A DNA stretch of 64,000 nucleotides from Brachybacterium sp036311905 (GTDB lineage: Bacteria > Actinomycetota > Actinomycetes > Actinomycetales > Dermabacteraceae), in assembly GCF_036311905.1 (NCBI RefSeq), contig NZ_JAZDCH010000028.1, positions 57,552 to 121,551 on the forward strand. Reading direction: 5' to 3'. The translations under genes and the position numbers were made by a program. Below are positions 24,333 to 32,086 of the stretch, in pieces. The stretch's first letter is position 1. The number at the start of each line of letters is the position of its first letter. The notes under the pieces were generated by a model, which saw only the letters and a program-made list of their open reading frames with translations, ran no database searches and was not told where the DNA came from.

Positions 24333-25714
24333 GCGTCCTCGTCGTCGGCTCCGGCATCGCCGGGCTCACCGCCGCGCTGCGCCTCGCCGGACGCACCGAG
24401 GTGCTGCTGGTGTCGAAGGGCGCGCTCGCCGACGGGGCGACCGCCCGCGCCCAGGGCGGGATCGCGGCCGCGATCGACCCGGCTGACAGCCCCGCCGCGC
24501 ATGCCGCCGACACCCTCGCCGCGGGCGGTGGTCTCGGCGACCCGGCCGCGATCCGGCTGCTCTGCGAGGCGGCGCCGAGCGTGATCGCCGAGCTCGCCGA
24601 TAAGGGAGTGGTCTTCGACGCGGGCCTCGGCCTCGAGGGCGCCCACTCCCGCCACCGCATCCTCCACGCGGGCGGCGACGCGACCGGCGCCGCGATCCAG
24701 GCCGCCCTGCAGTCGGCGCTCGCGGACCGCGTCGAGGTGCGCGAGCACACCGTGCTCGTGGACCTGGTCGTCCGGGCCGGACGGGTCGTCGGCGCCGTGC
24801 TGCTCGGCCCCGACGGCGTGCTCGTCGAGCAGCGGGCGGACGCGGTCCTCCTCGCCACCGGCGGCGCCGGCCAGCTCTTCTCCCGCACTACCAACCCGCT
24901 GACCGCGACGGGGGACGGCGTGGCCGCGGCTGCCCGGGCGGGGGCCGTCCTCGCCGACCTGGACCGCGTGCAGTTCCACCCCACCGCGACCCCTGGCGCG
25001 CACCTCGTCTCCGAGGCCGTGCGCGGGGAGGGGGCGGTGCTCCGCGACGCGCGGGGCGAGCGCTTCGTCGACGAGCTCGCCGCCCGCGATGTCGTCGCCC
25101 GCGCGATGGCCCGCACCATGGCCGCGCAGGACGGCGCACCGGTGCTGCTGGACGCGACCGCCCTCGGGGCCGACTTCCTGGCCGCCCGCTTCCCGACGAT
25201 CGACGCCGCCGTGCGCGCCGAGGGCCTCGACTGGGGCCGGGAGCCGATCCCCGTCACCCCCGCCGCGCACTACTGGATGGGCGGGATCCGCACCGACCTC
25301 GACGGCCGCACCTCCCTGCCCGGCCTGCTCGCCGCGGGGGAATGCGCCTGCACCGGGGTGCACGGCGCGAACCGCCTCGCCTCGAACTCCCTGCTCGAGG
25401 GGGCCGTCTTCGGTGCCCGCGCCGCCGAGTCCGCCCTCGCCACCCCCCGCTCGTCGGCGTCGCCTCCCGGCCCGAGCTCCCCGCCGCGGGAGAGCGGCAC
25501 TGACCCCGCCTGGACCCGTCGCGCCCTGCAGGAGGAGATGTGGTCCCACGCCGGGCCGCTCCGCAGCGGCGAGGGACGACCCCGCCTCCCGGACTGGGTC
25601 GCCCCGGATCCCACCGACCGGCGGTCCGTCGAGGACCGCAACCTGCTCCTGCTCGGCCGGCTGCTGCTGGCCGCCGCCCGCCGACCCGCCCGCCTGGAGG
25701 CCCCCGCATGCTGA
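24329..25714 (+). CDS. nadB: L-aspartate oxidase NadB (short C-terminus)
   Basis: The product is 461 residues, against about 530-570 in the family. It oxidises aspartate to iminoaspartate for NadA. The FAD-binding VVGSGIAGLTAALRL, the ARAQGGIAAA loop, RFVDELAARDVVARAM and the substrate-binding HGANRLASNSLLEG are intact, so it should be active. The C-terminal helical domain is shortened: homologues end in an ESRGxHxRxDxP motif after the NLLLLGRLL helix, but here the frame stops at the nadC start (7-base overlap). Neither other frame restores that motif, so this is a real shortening, not a frameshift. Confidence 0.93.
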   Translation: MSVLVVGSGIAGLTAALRLAGRTEVLLVSKGALADGATARAQGGIAAAIDPADSPAAHAADTLAAGGGLGDPAAIRLLCEAAPSVIAELADKGVVFDAGLGLEGAHSRHRILHAGGDATGAAIQAALQSALADRVEVREHTVLVDLVVRAGRVVGAVLLGPDGVLVEQRADAVLLATGGAGQLFSRTTNPLTATGDGVAAAARAGAVLADLDRVQFHPTATPGAHLVSEAVRGEGAVLRDARGERFVDELAARDVVARAMARTMAAQDGAPVLLDATALGADFLAARFPTIDAAVRAEGLDWGREPIPVTPAAHYWMGGIRTDLDGRTSLPGLLAAGECACTGVHGANRLASNSLLEGAVFGARAAESALATPRSSASPPGPSSPPRESGTDPAWTRRALQEEMWSHAGPLRSGEGRPRLPDWVAPDPTDRRSVEDRNLLLLGRLLLAAARRPARLEAPAC

Positions 25715-26562
25715 CCCCCGCCCTCATCGACCCCGTCGTCCGCGCCGCCCTCGCCGAGGACGCCCCCTGGGGCGACCTCACCGGGGAGCTGCTCGTCCCC
25801 GCGGAGGCGACCGCCACCGCCGGTCTCGTCGCCCGCGAGCCCGGGACGCTCGCCGGGATCGACGTCTTCGCCGCGGCCTTCACCCTCACCGACCCCTCGG
25901 TGCAGGTCGTCCCGCGCACGGCCGACGGGGACCGCTTCGCGGCAGGGGAGGTCCTCGCCGAGGTCAACGGACCCGCCCGGGCCGTGCTCCAGGCCGAGCG
26001 GGTCGCCCTGAACCTGCTGCAGCGGATGTGCGCGACCGCGACCCTCACCGCCGCGCTGGTCGCCGCCGTGGAGGGGACCGGCGCCCGCATCACCGACACC
26101 CGGAAGACCACGCCGGGCCTGCGGGTCCTCGAGCGGCACGCGGTGCGCTGCGGCGGCGGGGTCAACCACCGCTTCTCCCTCTCCGACGGGGTGATGGCCA
26201 AGGACAACCATCTCGCCGTCCTCGCCCGGTCCGGGATCGGCGTGGAGGAGGCGCTGCGCGCGGCCCGGGCGCGGCTCGGGCACATGGTCCGTCTCGAGGT
26301 CGAGGTGGATCGCCTCGACCAGATCGAGCCGGTGCTCGCGGGCGGGGCCGACGTCATCATGCTCGACAACTTCTCCCTCGCGGACCTCCGCGCGGGGGTC
26401 GCGCTGATCGCGGGCCGCGCCGTGGTCGAGGCCTCCGGCACCATCACCCTCGGCACCGTGCGCGACGTGGCCCTGACCGGCGTGGACGTCATCTCCTCGG
26501 GCGCGCTCACCCACTCCGCCGGCAGCCTCGACCTGGGGCTGGACATGGACGTGCGGGCGTGA
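25708..26562 (+). CDS. nadC: Nicotinate-nucleotide pyrophosphorylase (carboxylating) NadC
   Basis: The product is 284 residues, a normal length. It converts quinolinate and PRPP to nicotinate mononucleotide. The N-terminal domain (about 1-110) is followed by the alpha/beta barrel with DTRKTTPGLRVLERHAVRCGG, GVMAKDNHLAV and VEVDRLDQIEPVLAGGAD, which carry the phosphate- and substrate-binding Arg, Lys and Glu residues. A GGAGG site 7 bases upstream lies inside the end of nadB. It overlaps the desulfurase gene by 4 bases (GTGA). Confidence 0.96.
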   Translation: MLTPALIDPVVRAALAEDAPWGDLTGELLVPAEATATAGLVAREPGTLAGIDVFAAAFTLTDPSVQVVPRTADGDRFAAGEVLAEVNGPARAVLQAERVALNLLQRMCATATLTAALVAAVEGTGARITDTRKTTPGLRVLERHAVRCGGGVNHRFSLSDGVMAKDNHLAVLARSGIGVEEALRAARARLGHMVRLEVEVDRLDQIEPVLAGGADVIMLDNFSLADLRAGVALIAGRAVVEASGTITLGTVRDVALTGVDVISSGALTHSAGSLDLGLDMDVRA

Positions 26563-27689
26563 GCACCGTCTACCTCGACGCGGCCGCCGCGGGACCCGTG
26601 CGCCCCGAGGCCCTCGAGGCGGCCTGGCCGTATCTCACCGGCGTGTTCGCGAACCCCTCCTCGCACCATGCTGCGGGGGAGGCCTCCGCCGCGGGGCTCG
26701 AGGACGCCCGGGCCCGCGCCGCCCGGGTGCTCGGCGTGCGCCGCCACGAGATCGTGTTCACCGCGGGCGGGACCGAGGCCGCGAACCTCGCGATCAAGGG
26801 CCTCGCCCTCGGCTCGCCGCGCGGGAGGCACCTTGTCACCTCCCCGCTCGAACACGAGGCGGTCCGCGAGTCGGTCGACCACCTGCGCCGCCTCCACGGC
26901 TTCGCGGTCACCGAGGTGGAGGTCGCACCCGACGGGACGATCACCCCGTCGGCCCTGCGCGCCGCCCTCCGTCCCGACACCACCCTCGTCTCCCTCGCCC
27001 TCGCCAACACCGAGATCGGGACGATCACCGACGTGCGCGCGCTCGCCGCGATCGCGCACGAGGTCGGCGCACTCGTCCACACCGATGCCGTGCAGGCCGC
27101 CGGCTGGCTCGACCTGCGCGGGCTCGGCGTCGACGCGCTCACCCTCGCCGGGCACAAGGTCGGCGCGCCCAAGGGCAGCGGACTCGCGATGCTCCGCGGG
27201 CGACTGCCCGTCGAGCCCCTCGTCCACGGCGGCGGGCAGGAGAACGGCCGACGCTCCGGCACCGAGAACGTCGCCTTCGCCGTCGCGCTCGCCGTCGCCC
27301 TGGAGCTCGCCGAGGCGGAGCGCGCCGAGCGCGTCGCCCGCATCACCCCGCTCCGGGACGCGCTGCTCGAGCGGGTCCTCGCCGCGGGCTGCATGCTCAC
27401 CGGTCCGCGGGCGCCGCGGCACCCGGGGCACCTGTCCTTCTGCGTGCCGGGCCGCAGCGGGGAGTCGGTGCTGCTCGACCTCGAACGGCGCGGGGTGATC
27501 GCCTCGAGCGGCTCCGCCTGCGCCGCGGGCAGCGATGAGCCGAGCCCGGTCCTCCTCGCCCTCGGCCTGCCCCGGGAGCTGGCGCAGTCCGCGGTGCGCC
27601 TGACCCTCGGCGGCGACGTCACCGCGGAGCAGATCGAGGAGGCGGGGCGGGCGGTGTCGGCCGTCCTCTGTGCCACGATGGCGCGGTGA
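26559..27689 (+). CDS. Cysteine desulfurase (NifS/IscS-like, NAD operon)
   Basis: The product is 376 residues. The pyridoxal-phosphate Lys200 lies in LAGHKVGAPKG and the persulfide Cys321 in SSGSACAAGS. Its place directly after nadC, with a GTGA overlap, matches the desulfurases (sometimes named NadS) that supply sulfur for the NadA iron-sulfur cluster. It is cytoplasmic. The role in NadA maturation is inferred from linkage. It overlaps the next gene by 4 bases, extending the operon. Confidence 0.93.
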   Translation: MSTVYLDAAAAGPVRPEALEAAWPYLTGVFANPSSHHAAGEASAAGLEDARARAARVLGVRRHEIVFTAGGTEAANLAIKGLALGSPRGRHLVTSPLEHEAVRESVDHLRRLHGFAVTEVEVAPDGTITPSALRAALRPDTTLVSLALANTEIGTITDVRALAAIAHEVGALVHTDAVQAAGWLDLRGLGVDALTLAGHKVGAPKGSGLAMLRGRLPVEPLVHGGGQENGRRSGTENVAFAVALAVALELAEAERAERVARITPLRDALLERVLAAGCMLTGPRAPRHPGHLSFCVPGRSGESVLLDLERRGVIASSGSACAAGSDEPSPVLLALGLPRELAQSAVRLTLGGDVTAEQIEEAGRAVSAVLCATMAR

Positions 27690-28432
27690 ACACCTCCCCG
27701 CTGCTGCCGATCCTCTCGGTCCGCCCCGTCCTGGACCGCCTCACCTCCCTCGCCCGCACCCATGAGCGGGACGCGACCCTGATTCCTGGCCTCGCGGTCA
27801 CCGAGGAGGAGGTCGCCGCGAACCCGCCGGCGGCCCTCGAGCAGATCGTCGACGAGTTCGGCGGCATCGTGCTGCGCGATCAGACCCTGCTGACCCTGCT
27901 CGTCGAGGACCGCACCGACGTCGGCCCGTACACGCTGCTGGGCGACGCCGCGACGTTCTACCCCCTCTTCGAGACGCCCGAGGCCGCCGTGATCCTCACC
28001 CTCGACGAGGAGGGCGCGCCCGGTGCCGTCTTCGGCATCGGCGAGGACCTCGCCCTGCACCTCGTCGCCCCGGACCTCGGCACCTACCTCGAGCGCTTCG
28101 CGGACGCGCTCGCCGCGACCCTCGCCGAGCTCGACCCGGCGCTCGAGGGCGAGGAGCGCGACGAGGCCGCCGAGCAGCTCATGAACGATCACCTGTTCAC
28201 GCAGGTCCTCGGACTCGCCGATCCCGACCCGGCGCTGGACGTGCCGCTGCGGTCCCCGTCGGACTCCGCGGTCCCGGAACTGCCGGCCGGCGCGCTCGCC
28301 GTCGCCGACCTGCGCGAGGCCCCCGTCGGCGCCCGCGTCGACCTGATGGAGGCCGACGTGCCCGGCGACCCGCTCGAGCTGCACGTCGCCTGGCGCGCCG
28401 GCGGCCGCGCGGTGGTCCTGCTCGGGGGCTGA
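27686..28432 (+). CDS. Conserved hypothetical protein at the end of the nad operon
   Basis: The product is 248 residues and I do not recognise it. It is acidic, without signal or membrane segments; secondary structure looks mixed, with strands such as GGIVLRDQTLLTLLVED and a long helix TYLERFADALAATLAEL. GTG 27686 overlaps the desulfurase stop by 4 bases, so it is translationally coupled to NAD genes. A weak CACGAT 6 bases before the GTG could also give a separate leaderless transcript. A link to NAD metabolism is only suggested by position. Confidence 0.72.
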   Translation: MNTSPLLPILSVRPVLDRLTSLARTHERDATLIPGLAVTEEEVAANPPAALEQIVDEFGGIVLRDQTLLTLLVEDRTDVGPYTLLGDAATFYPLFETPEAAVILTLDEEGAPGAVFGIGEDLALHLVAPDLGTYLERFADALAATLAELDPALEGEERDEAAEQLMNDHLFTQVLGLADPDPALDVPLRSPSDSAVPELPAGALAVADLREAPVGARVDLMEADVPGDPLELHVAWRAGGRAVVLLGG

Positions 28433-28442
28433 CCCGCGCGGT

Positions 28443-28464
28443 CCATGGGGAGAACTCCCCATGG
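28443..28464. repeat. Shared palindrome, copy 2 (ATGGGGAG-N2-CTCCCC)
   Basis: CCATGGGGAG-AA-CTCCCCATGG is a perfect 22-base palindrome. It lies 10 bases after the nad-operon stop and 20 bases before the -10 hexamer of the WXG-like toxin gene. Confidence 0.65.
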
Positions 28465-28484
28465 TCGCCGCGGGAGACCCCGCC

Positions 28485-28490
28485 TAGCGT
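28485..28490 (+). promoter_or_regulatory. -10 hexamer of a leaderless promoter (WXG-like toxin gene)
   Basis: TAGCGT, 6 bases, then GTG at 28497. The palindrome at 28443-28464 overlaps the expected -35 region, so a protein bound there could block or replace -35 recognition. Confidence 0.55.
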
Positions 28491-28496
28491 GAGCGT

Positions 28497-29600
28497 GTGA
28501 CGGGGTTCCTGGGTGCGGACACGGACGAGGTGCGGCGGATCGGCGGGGACATCGCCACCGGCGCCGGACGGATCGATGCGCTGGCGGAGCGGCTGACGGC
28601 CGTGCTCGCCGCGGTCGCGTGGGTGGGGCCGGATGCCGACGCGCTGCGCGCCGACTGGGCACTGCAGGTGCGGCCGGCTCTCGTCGAGCGCGGTGAGGCG
28701 CTGCGCCGCGACTCCCGGGAGCTGACCGACCATGCCGACGAGCAGGACGACGCATCGTCCCCGTTGTCGGCGCAGCCCGCCGTCCAGCCCCTCGCCGTGA
28801 AGCTGGTCGCGGCCATCGCCCCGCTGGCGCCCGCCGAGCCCACCGCCCCGGGACCGCCGCCGACCGAGCGCACCGTGACCATCGGCCCCGACCACGAGCT
28901 CGCGCCCGGCGATGACGACGAGCCGTTCGGGATCGGTGTCGAGCTCGCCCCGAGCACCACCTACGAGGTGGGCGACCACGGCACCTTCCACACCGACGAG
29001 ACCGGCGCCGTCGTGTACGTGCAGGCCGAGGGCGGCGGCGAGAGGATGAACCCGAACCTGCGCGAGACCTTCCCCGACGCCGTATACCACGTCAACGACC
29101 TGGCCTACTACCGTACCGATGAGCTGGGCCGCACCGAGCACCTCTTCGTCCCCGAGGTGATCGTGGACCGCGACATGGAGCGCAGCCAGTCGATCCAGTC
29201 GACCATCGCCGAACGCTGGGACATGGCCGGTGACGGCACCTCCGAGCCGGTGGAGTACAACGCCGGCCACGTGCTGGCCCGCCAGCTCGGCGGGATCCGC
29301 GAGGAGATCAACTACACCCGCCAGTGGGATGAGGTGAACCAGTCCCGGTCCGGTGTGGAGAACATCTACTCCGTCGAGTCGCTCCTCGCCGACGGCGTCA
29401 CCGAGGACGGACGCTCGTACTCCTACGAGACCGAGATCCACTGGGGCGAGGAGCAGCCCGCCGGCGTCGGGCCGGAGTTCGACAGCGAGCCGTGGGAGTA
29501 CGTGCCGGAGAGCTACGACGTGACCGTCACGGAGGACGGCGAGGAGATCGTGGACCTCCATCTGCCCAACTACCCTGACGGTGCCCGTTTCCCCGAGTGA
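28497..29600 (+). CDS. WXG100-like N-terminal domain with predicted nuclease toxin C-terminus
   Basis: The product is 367 residues. Residues 1-88 are two helices around W42-V-G and W54 (WVGPDADALRADW), a WXG100-like trafficking domain. They are clearly homologous to the N-terminus of the protein encoded at 30172. A Pro-rich linker (about 95-125) leads to a C-terminal domain with AGHVLARQLGG (His258) followed by Asn-rich blocks (N281, N289), the pattern of DNA/RNA non-specific endonuclease toxins. It probably leaves the cell by a type VII-like route and degrades nucleic acid in rivals; both steps are inference. A candidate immunity gene follows after 18 bases. Confidence 0.72.
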   Translation: MTGFLGADTDEVRRIGGDIATGAGRIDALAERLTAVLAAVAWVGPDADALRADWALQVRPALVERGEALRRDSRELTDHADEQDDASSPLSAQPAVQPLAVKLVAAIAPLAPAEPTAPGPPPTERTVTIGPDHELAPGDDDEPFGIGVELAPSTTYEVGDHGTFHTDETGAVVYVQAEGGGERMNPNLRETFPDAVYHVNDLAYYRTDELGRTEHLFVPEVIVDRDMERSQSIQSTIAERWDMAGDGTSEPVEYNAGHVLARQLGGIREEINYTRQWDEVNQSRSGVENIYSVESLLADGVTEDGRSYSYETEIHWGEEQPAGVGPEFDSEPWEYVPESYDVTVTEDGEEIVDLHLPNYPDGARFPE

Positions 29601-29618
29601 CCCGTGGAGGGATCCGGA

Positions 29619-30080
29619 ATGACGCAGCAAGCATCCCCGATGGAGCGACAGGGCGCCCTGGTGCAGGAACTGGGCACCGTCCTGCTCGCCTCCCTCGACC
29701 CGCCCGCCGACTGGCGGCACGTCGGCGCGGCCTTCCTGCCCCACGGCACCGCCTGGGCGGGCCGCTTCGTGATCACCGCGGCCGACGACGCCGTCCCCGG
29801 GGGCGGCGACGCACCCTTCGCGGAGGGCTCGCGGATCGCCTCGCTGCTCGACGAGCTGCAGTCGGTCTCCGCCGAGGAGGGCGCTCCGTTGCTCTCGCTG
29901 CGGCTGGACCTCTCGCGGCCCGAGCCGGAGCGGATCGCGCTGGGCTCGACCCTGAACCGGGACCGGGATCCGGGGGACCTCGACGGGCTCGGAGGGGTGG
30001 ATGCGCAGGTCGCGCAGCGCCTCGCGGAGCGCTTCGGGGCGGAGTCGCTGCCGGGGTGGGTGCGGGACCTGCTTCCCTGA
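29619..30080 (+). CDS. Putative immunity protein for the nuclease toxin
   Basis: The product is 153 residues, acidic, with no signal peptide, as expected for a cytoplasmic immunity protein. The run AAFLPHGTAWAGRFVI and the later NRDRDPGDLDG vaguely resemble YezG/DUF600-type immunity proteins, but I am not confident of the family. The main argument is position: it follows the predicted toxin gene by 18 bases on the same strand. ATG 29619 is preceded by TGGAGGG 7 bases upstream; GTG 29604 is in frame but lies in that ribosome site. Copy 3 of the shared palindrome begins 3 bases after the stop. Confidence 0.65.
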   Translation: MTQQASPMERQGALVQELGTVLLASLDPPADWRHVGAAFLPHGTAWAGRFVITAADDAVPGGGDAPFAEGSRIASLLDELQSVSAEEGAPLLSLRLDLSRPEPERIALGSTLNRDRDPGDLDGLGGVDAQVAQRLAERFGAESLPGWVRDLLP

Positions 30081-30082
30081 GG

Positions 30083-30100
30083 GTGGGGAGTCCTCCCCAT
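30083..30100. repeat. Shared palindrome, copy 3 (TGGGGAG-N2-CTCCCCA)
   Basis: GTGGGGAG-TC-CTCCCCAT lies 3 bases after the immunity gene stop. It ends 23 bases before the TACCGT hexamer at 30124, about the same spacing as copy 2 has to its promoter. Confidence 0.6.
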
Positions 30101-30123
30101 CGCCTCGGCGGCGGATCGCCGCT

Positions 30124-30129
30124 TACCGT
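30124..30129 (+). promoter_or_regulatory. -10 element of the second WXG-like gene
   Basis: TACCGT lies 42 bases before the ATG at 30172. Here a 5' leader exists and carries a G-rich ribosome site (GAGGGGGG, about 11 bases from the start), unlike the leaderless toxin gene. Confidence 0.45.
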
Positions 30130-30171
30130 GATCTCGTCAACGGGGGAGAACTGAGGGGGGGACGGGCGACG

Positions 30172-31218
30172 ATGAGCGCATTCCTGGGCGCGGATACCGA
30201 GGCGCTGCGCACGATCGGATCGATCTGCGCGCGGCGGGCGGCGGTCCTCGAGGACCTCGAGTCGCTGTTGAGCGGTGTCGTCGACGACGTCGAGTGGATC
30301 GGGGAGGACGCCGACGAGTTCCGCGCCGACTGGAGCTCTCGCGTGCGTCCCGGGCTGCAGGACCTCGGCGTCGAGCTGCGGATGCAGGCGCGCCGGCTGG
30401 TCGAGCACGCCGACGAGCAGGACGCCGCCTCGAGCGCGAGCGACTCCTTCGCGGCGGACCTGGCGCGGACGCTCGGGGAGGCGGCCGAGGCCCTCCTGCG
30501 GGGGGCGCTGGGCGGTGCGACGGGGGTGGCCGAGGGCGTGATCGCGGGGGCGGTCGCCGCGGCGCTCGAGGAGATGTTCCGCGAGGCGCTCTCCACCCCG
30601 GAGGGTCGTGCGGCCTTCCTCGGCGGACTGCTGGGCGCGTCGCTGCTCGGCGGACTCCTCGCCGAGCTCCTCACCCGGGCGCTCGCGCTGGGCCAGGCCT
30701 TCACCGATCTGCTCGGCTCCCTCGGTGGCGGACTCGCCCTGGGCGCGGCCCTCGGCGATCAGCTCGGCCAGGAGCCTCTTCCCGTCGCGGCAGCCGCGGC
30801 GTCGGACGAGCAGGCGACGGCGGGCGGCGGCGAGTCGGCGGGTGGCGGCAGCGCGGGCGGCAGCGGTGGCGGCAGCGCGGGCGGCAGCGGCGGCGGCTCC
30901 GGCGGCGGAGACGCAGCGGGCGGCGGAAGCGGCGGCGGAAGCGGCAGCGGCTCCGGCGGCAGCTCCGGAGGCGGTGCCGGGGCGGACCCCGCCGCCTCCG
31001 GCGACGAGGGCCCCGTCGCGCACGGCCGCGCGATCGGCGGTCAGGGCATCGTGGCGGGGGAGGACTCCAGCTCGGGCGCGGTCTTCGCCGGGCGGATCGA
31101 GGCCCCGGGCGCGGACTCCGGGATGTCGCTCCTCGAGCGGCTGATGGCGATGATCGGCGACGCCATGGGCTCCGGCGGCGGCGCCGCCTCGATCGGCGGA
31201 GACATCGGCCGATCCTGA
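30172..31218 (+). CDS. WXG100-like protein with Gly/Ser-rich tail
   Basis: The product is 348 residues. Residues 1-90 are paralogous to the N-terminus of the toxin encoded at 28497 (both begin FLGADT, share WIG/WVG, ADWxxxVRP and VEHADEQD/TDHADEQD). A helical, Ala/Gly/Leu-rich middle (about 95-205) could insert in or associate with membrane. A Gly/Ser-rich repeat region (about 220-275) is followed by a short C-terminal domain. It has no recognisable toxin domain. It may be a secreted chaperone, structural effector or orphan toxin remnant of a type VII-like system; no ESX core genes are in the window. Confidence 0.7.
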   Translation: MSAFLGADTEALRTIGSICARRAAVLEDLESLLSGVVDDVEWIGEDADEFRADWSSRVRPGLQDLGVELRMQARRLVEHADEQDAASSASDSFAADLARTLGEAAEALLRGALGGATGVAEGVIAGAVAAALEEMFREALSTPEGRAAFLGGLLGASLLGGLLAELLTRALALGQAFTDLLGSLGGGLALGAALGDQLGQEPLPVAAAAASDEQATAGGGESAGGGSAGGSGGGSAGGSGGGSGGGDAAGGGSGGGSGSGSGGSSGGGAGADPAASGDEGPVAHGRAIGGQGIVAGEDSSSGAVFAGRIEAPGADSGMSLLERLMAMIGDAMGSGGGAASIGGDIGRS

Positions 31219-31224
31219 CGGGTC

Positions 31225-31230
31225 TACGCT
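31225..31230 (+). promoter_or_regulatory. -10 hexamer of a leaderless promoter (pabC-like gene)
   Basis: TACGCT, 7 bases, then ATG at 31238. It lies in the 19-base gap after the WXG-like gene, so the aminotransferase gene has its own promoter. Confidence 0.55.
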
Positions 31231-31237
31231 GGTCGGC

Positions 31238-32086
31238 ATGTCCGCGCACAGCCCCGTCCTGATCCTCGTCCCCGGTTCCCGCCCTGCGGATCCCGCCGCC
31301 CCGGCACTGCTGGTCACGGACCTCGCGGCCACCCGCGGTGACGGTGTCTTCGAGACCATCGGCGTGTTCGACGGGCGCGCTGTGAACGTCGGCCCGCACC
31401 TGGACCGCCTCGAGCGCAGCGCCCGGATGATGGATCTGCCGCTCCCCGCGCGCGAGGAGCTCTCCGCGGCGATGGAGGCGGCGATCGCGGCCCACGACCC
31501 GGTCGCGGAGCTGACCGTGCGGGTGATCGTCTCGCGCGGCGTGGAGGGCTCCGGCGAGCCGACCGCCTGGGTCCACGCCCGCGCGGCCGACGATTGGTCC
31601 TCCCATCGCGCCGGGATGCGCGTGATCACCCTGGACCGGGGACTGGCCACGACTGCGCCCCGGACCAGCCCCTGGCTGCTGGCCGGCGCGAAGTCGCTGT
31701 CCTATGCGGTGAACATGGCCGCGACCCGCGAGGCGGTGCGCCGCGGAGCCCGGGACGTCCTGTTCGTGGCCTCGGACGGGTACGTCCTCGAGGGGCCGAC
31801 GTCGACCCTGCTGGTCCGGCGGGGCGAGGACTTCCTGACCACCCCGGTGAGCGCCGGTGTGCTGCCGGGGACCAGCGTCGGCACCCTCTTCGCGGCACTG
31901 CAGGCCGAGGGACGGTCTGCCCGCGAGGAGCTGATGACCGTCGCGGACGTCGCCGGCTCCGACGGGGCGTGGCTGCTCTCCTCGAGCCGTCTCGCCGCTC
32001 CTCTGACGCATCTGGACGAGGCGGAGCTGCCGGTGGATCGTGAGCTGACCGAGCGCTTCGGCCGGCTGCTGACCGGCCGCGACTGA
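31238..32086 (+). CDS. pabC: Class IV aminotransferase, aminodeoxychorismate lyase-like
   Basis: The product is 282 residues. The fold-type IV PLP Lys lies in LAGAKSLSYAVNM and the PLP-phosphate loop in EGPTSTLLV. RGDGVFETIGVF at the N-terminus matches 4-amino-4-deoxychorismate lyases, which release p-aminobenzoate for folate synthesis. A D-amino-acid or branched-chain aminotransferase is a less likely alternative. The leaderless promoter fixes the start. The stop directly abuts the stop of the convergent SorC gene (no spacer). Confidence 0.85.
   Translation: MSAHSPVLILVPGSRPADPAAPALLVTDLAATRGDGVFETIGVFDGRAVNVGPHLDRLERSARMMDLPLPAREELSAAMEAAIAAHDPVAELTVRVIVSRGVEGSGEPTAWVHARAADDWSSHRAGMRVITLDRGLATTAPRTSPWLLAGAKSLSYAVNMAATREAVRRGARDVLFVASDGYVLEGPTSTLLVRRGEDFLTTPVSAGVLPGTSVGTLFAALQAEGRSAREELMTVADVAGSDGAWLLSSSRLAAPLTHLDEAELPVDRELTERFGRLLTGRD

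Noticed and set aside
30828..31000. Gly/Ser codon repeats as a CRISPR-like or tandem-repeat array
   Set aside because: The repeats are in-frame Gly/Ser codons inside a coding sequence, without spacers or a palindromic repeat unit.
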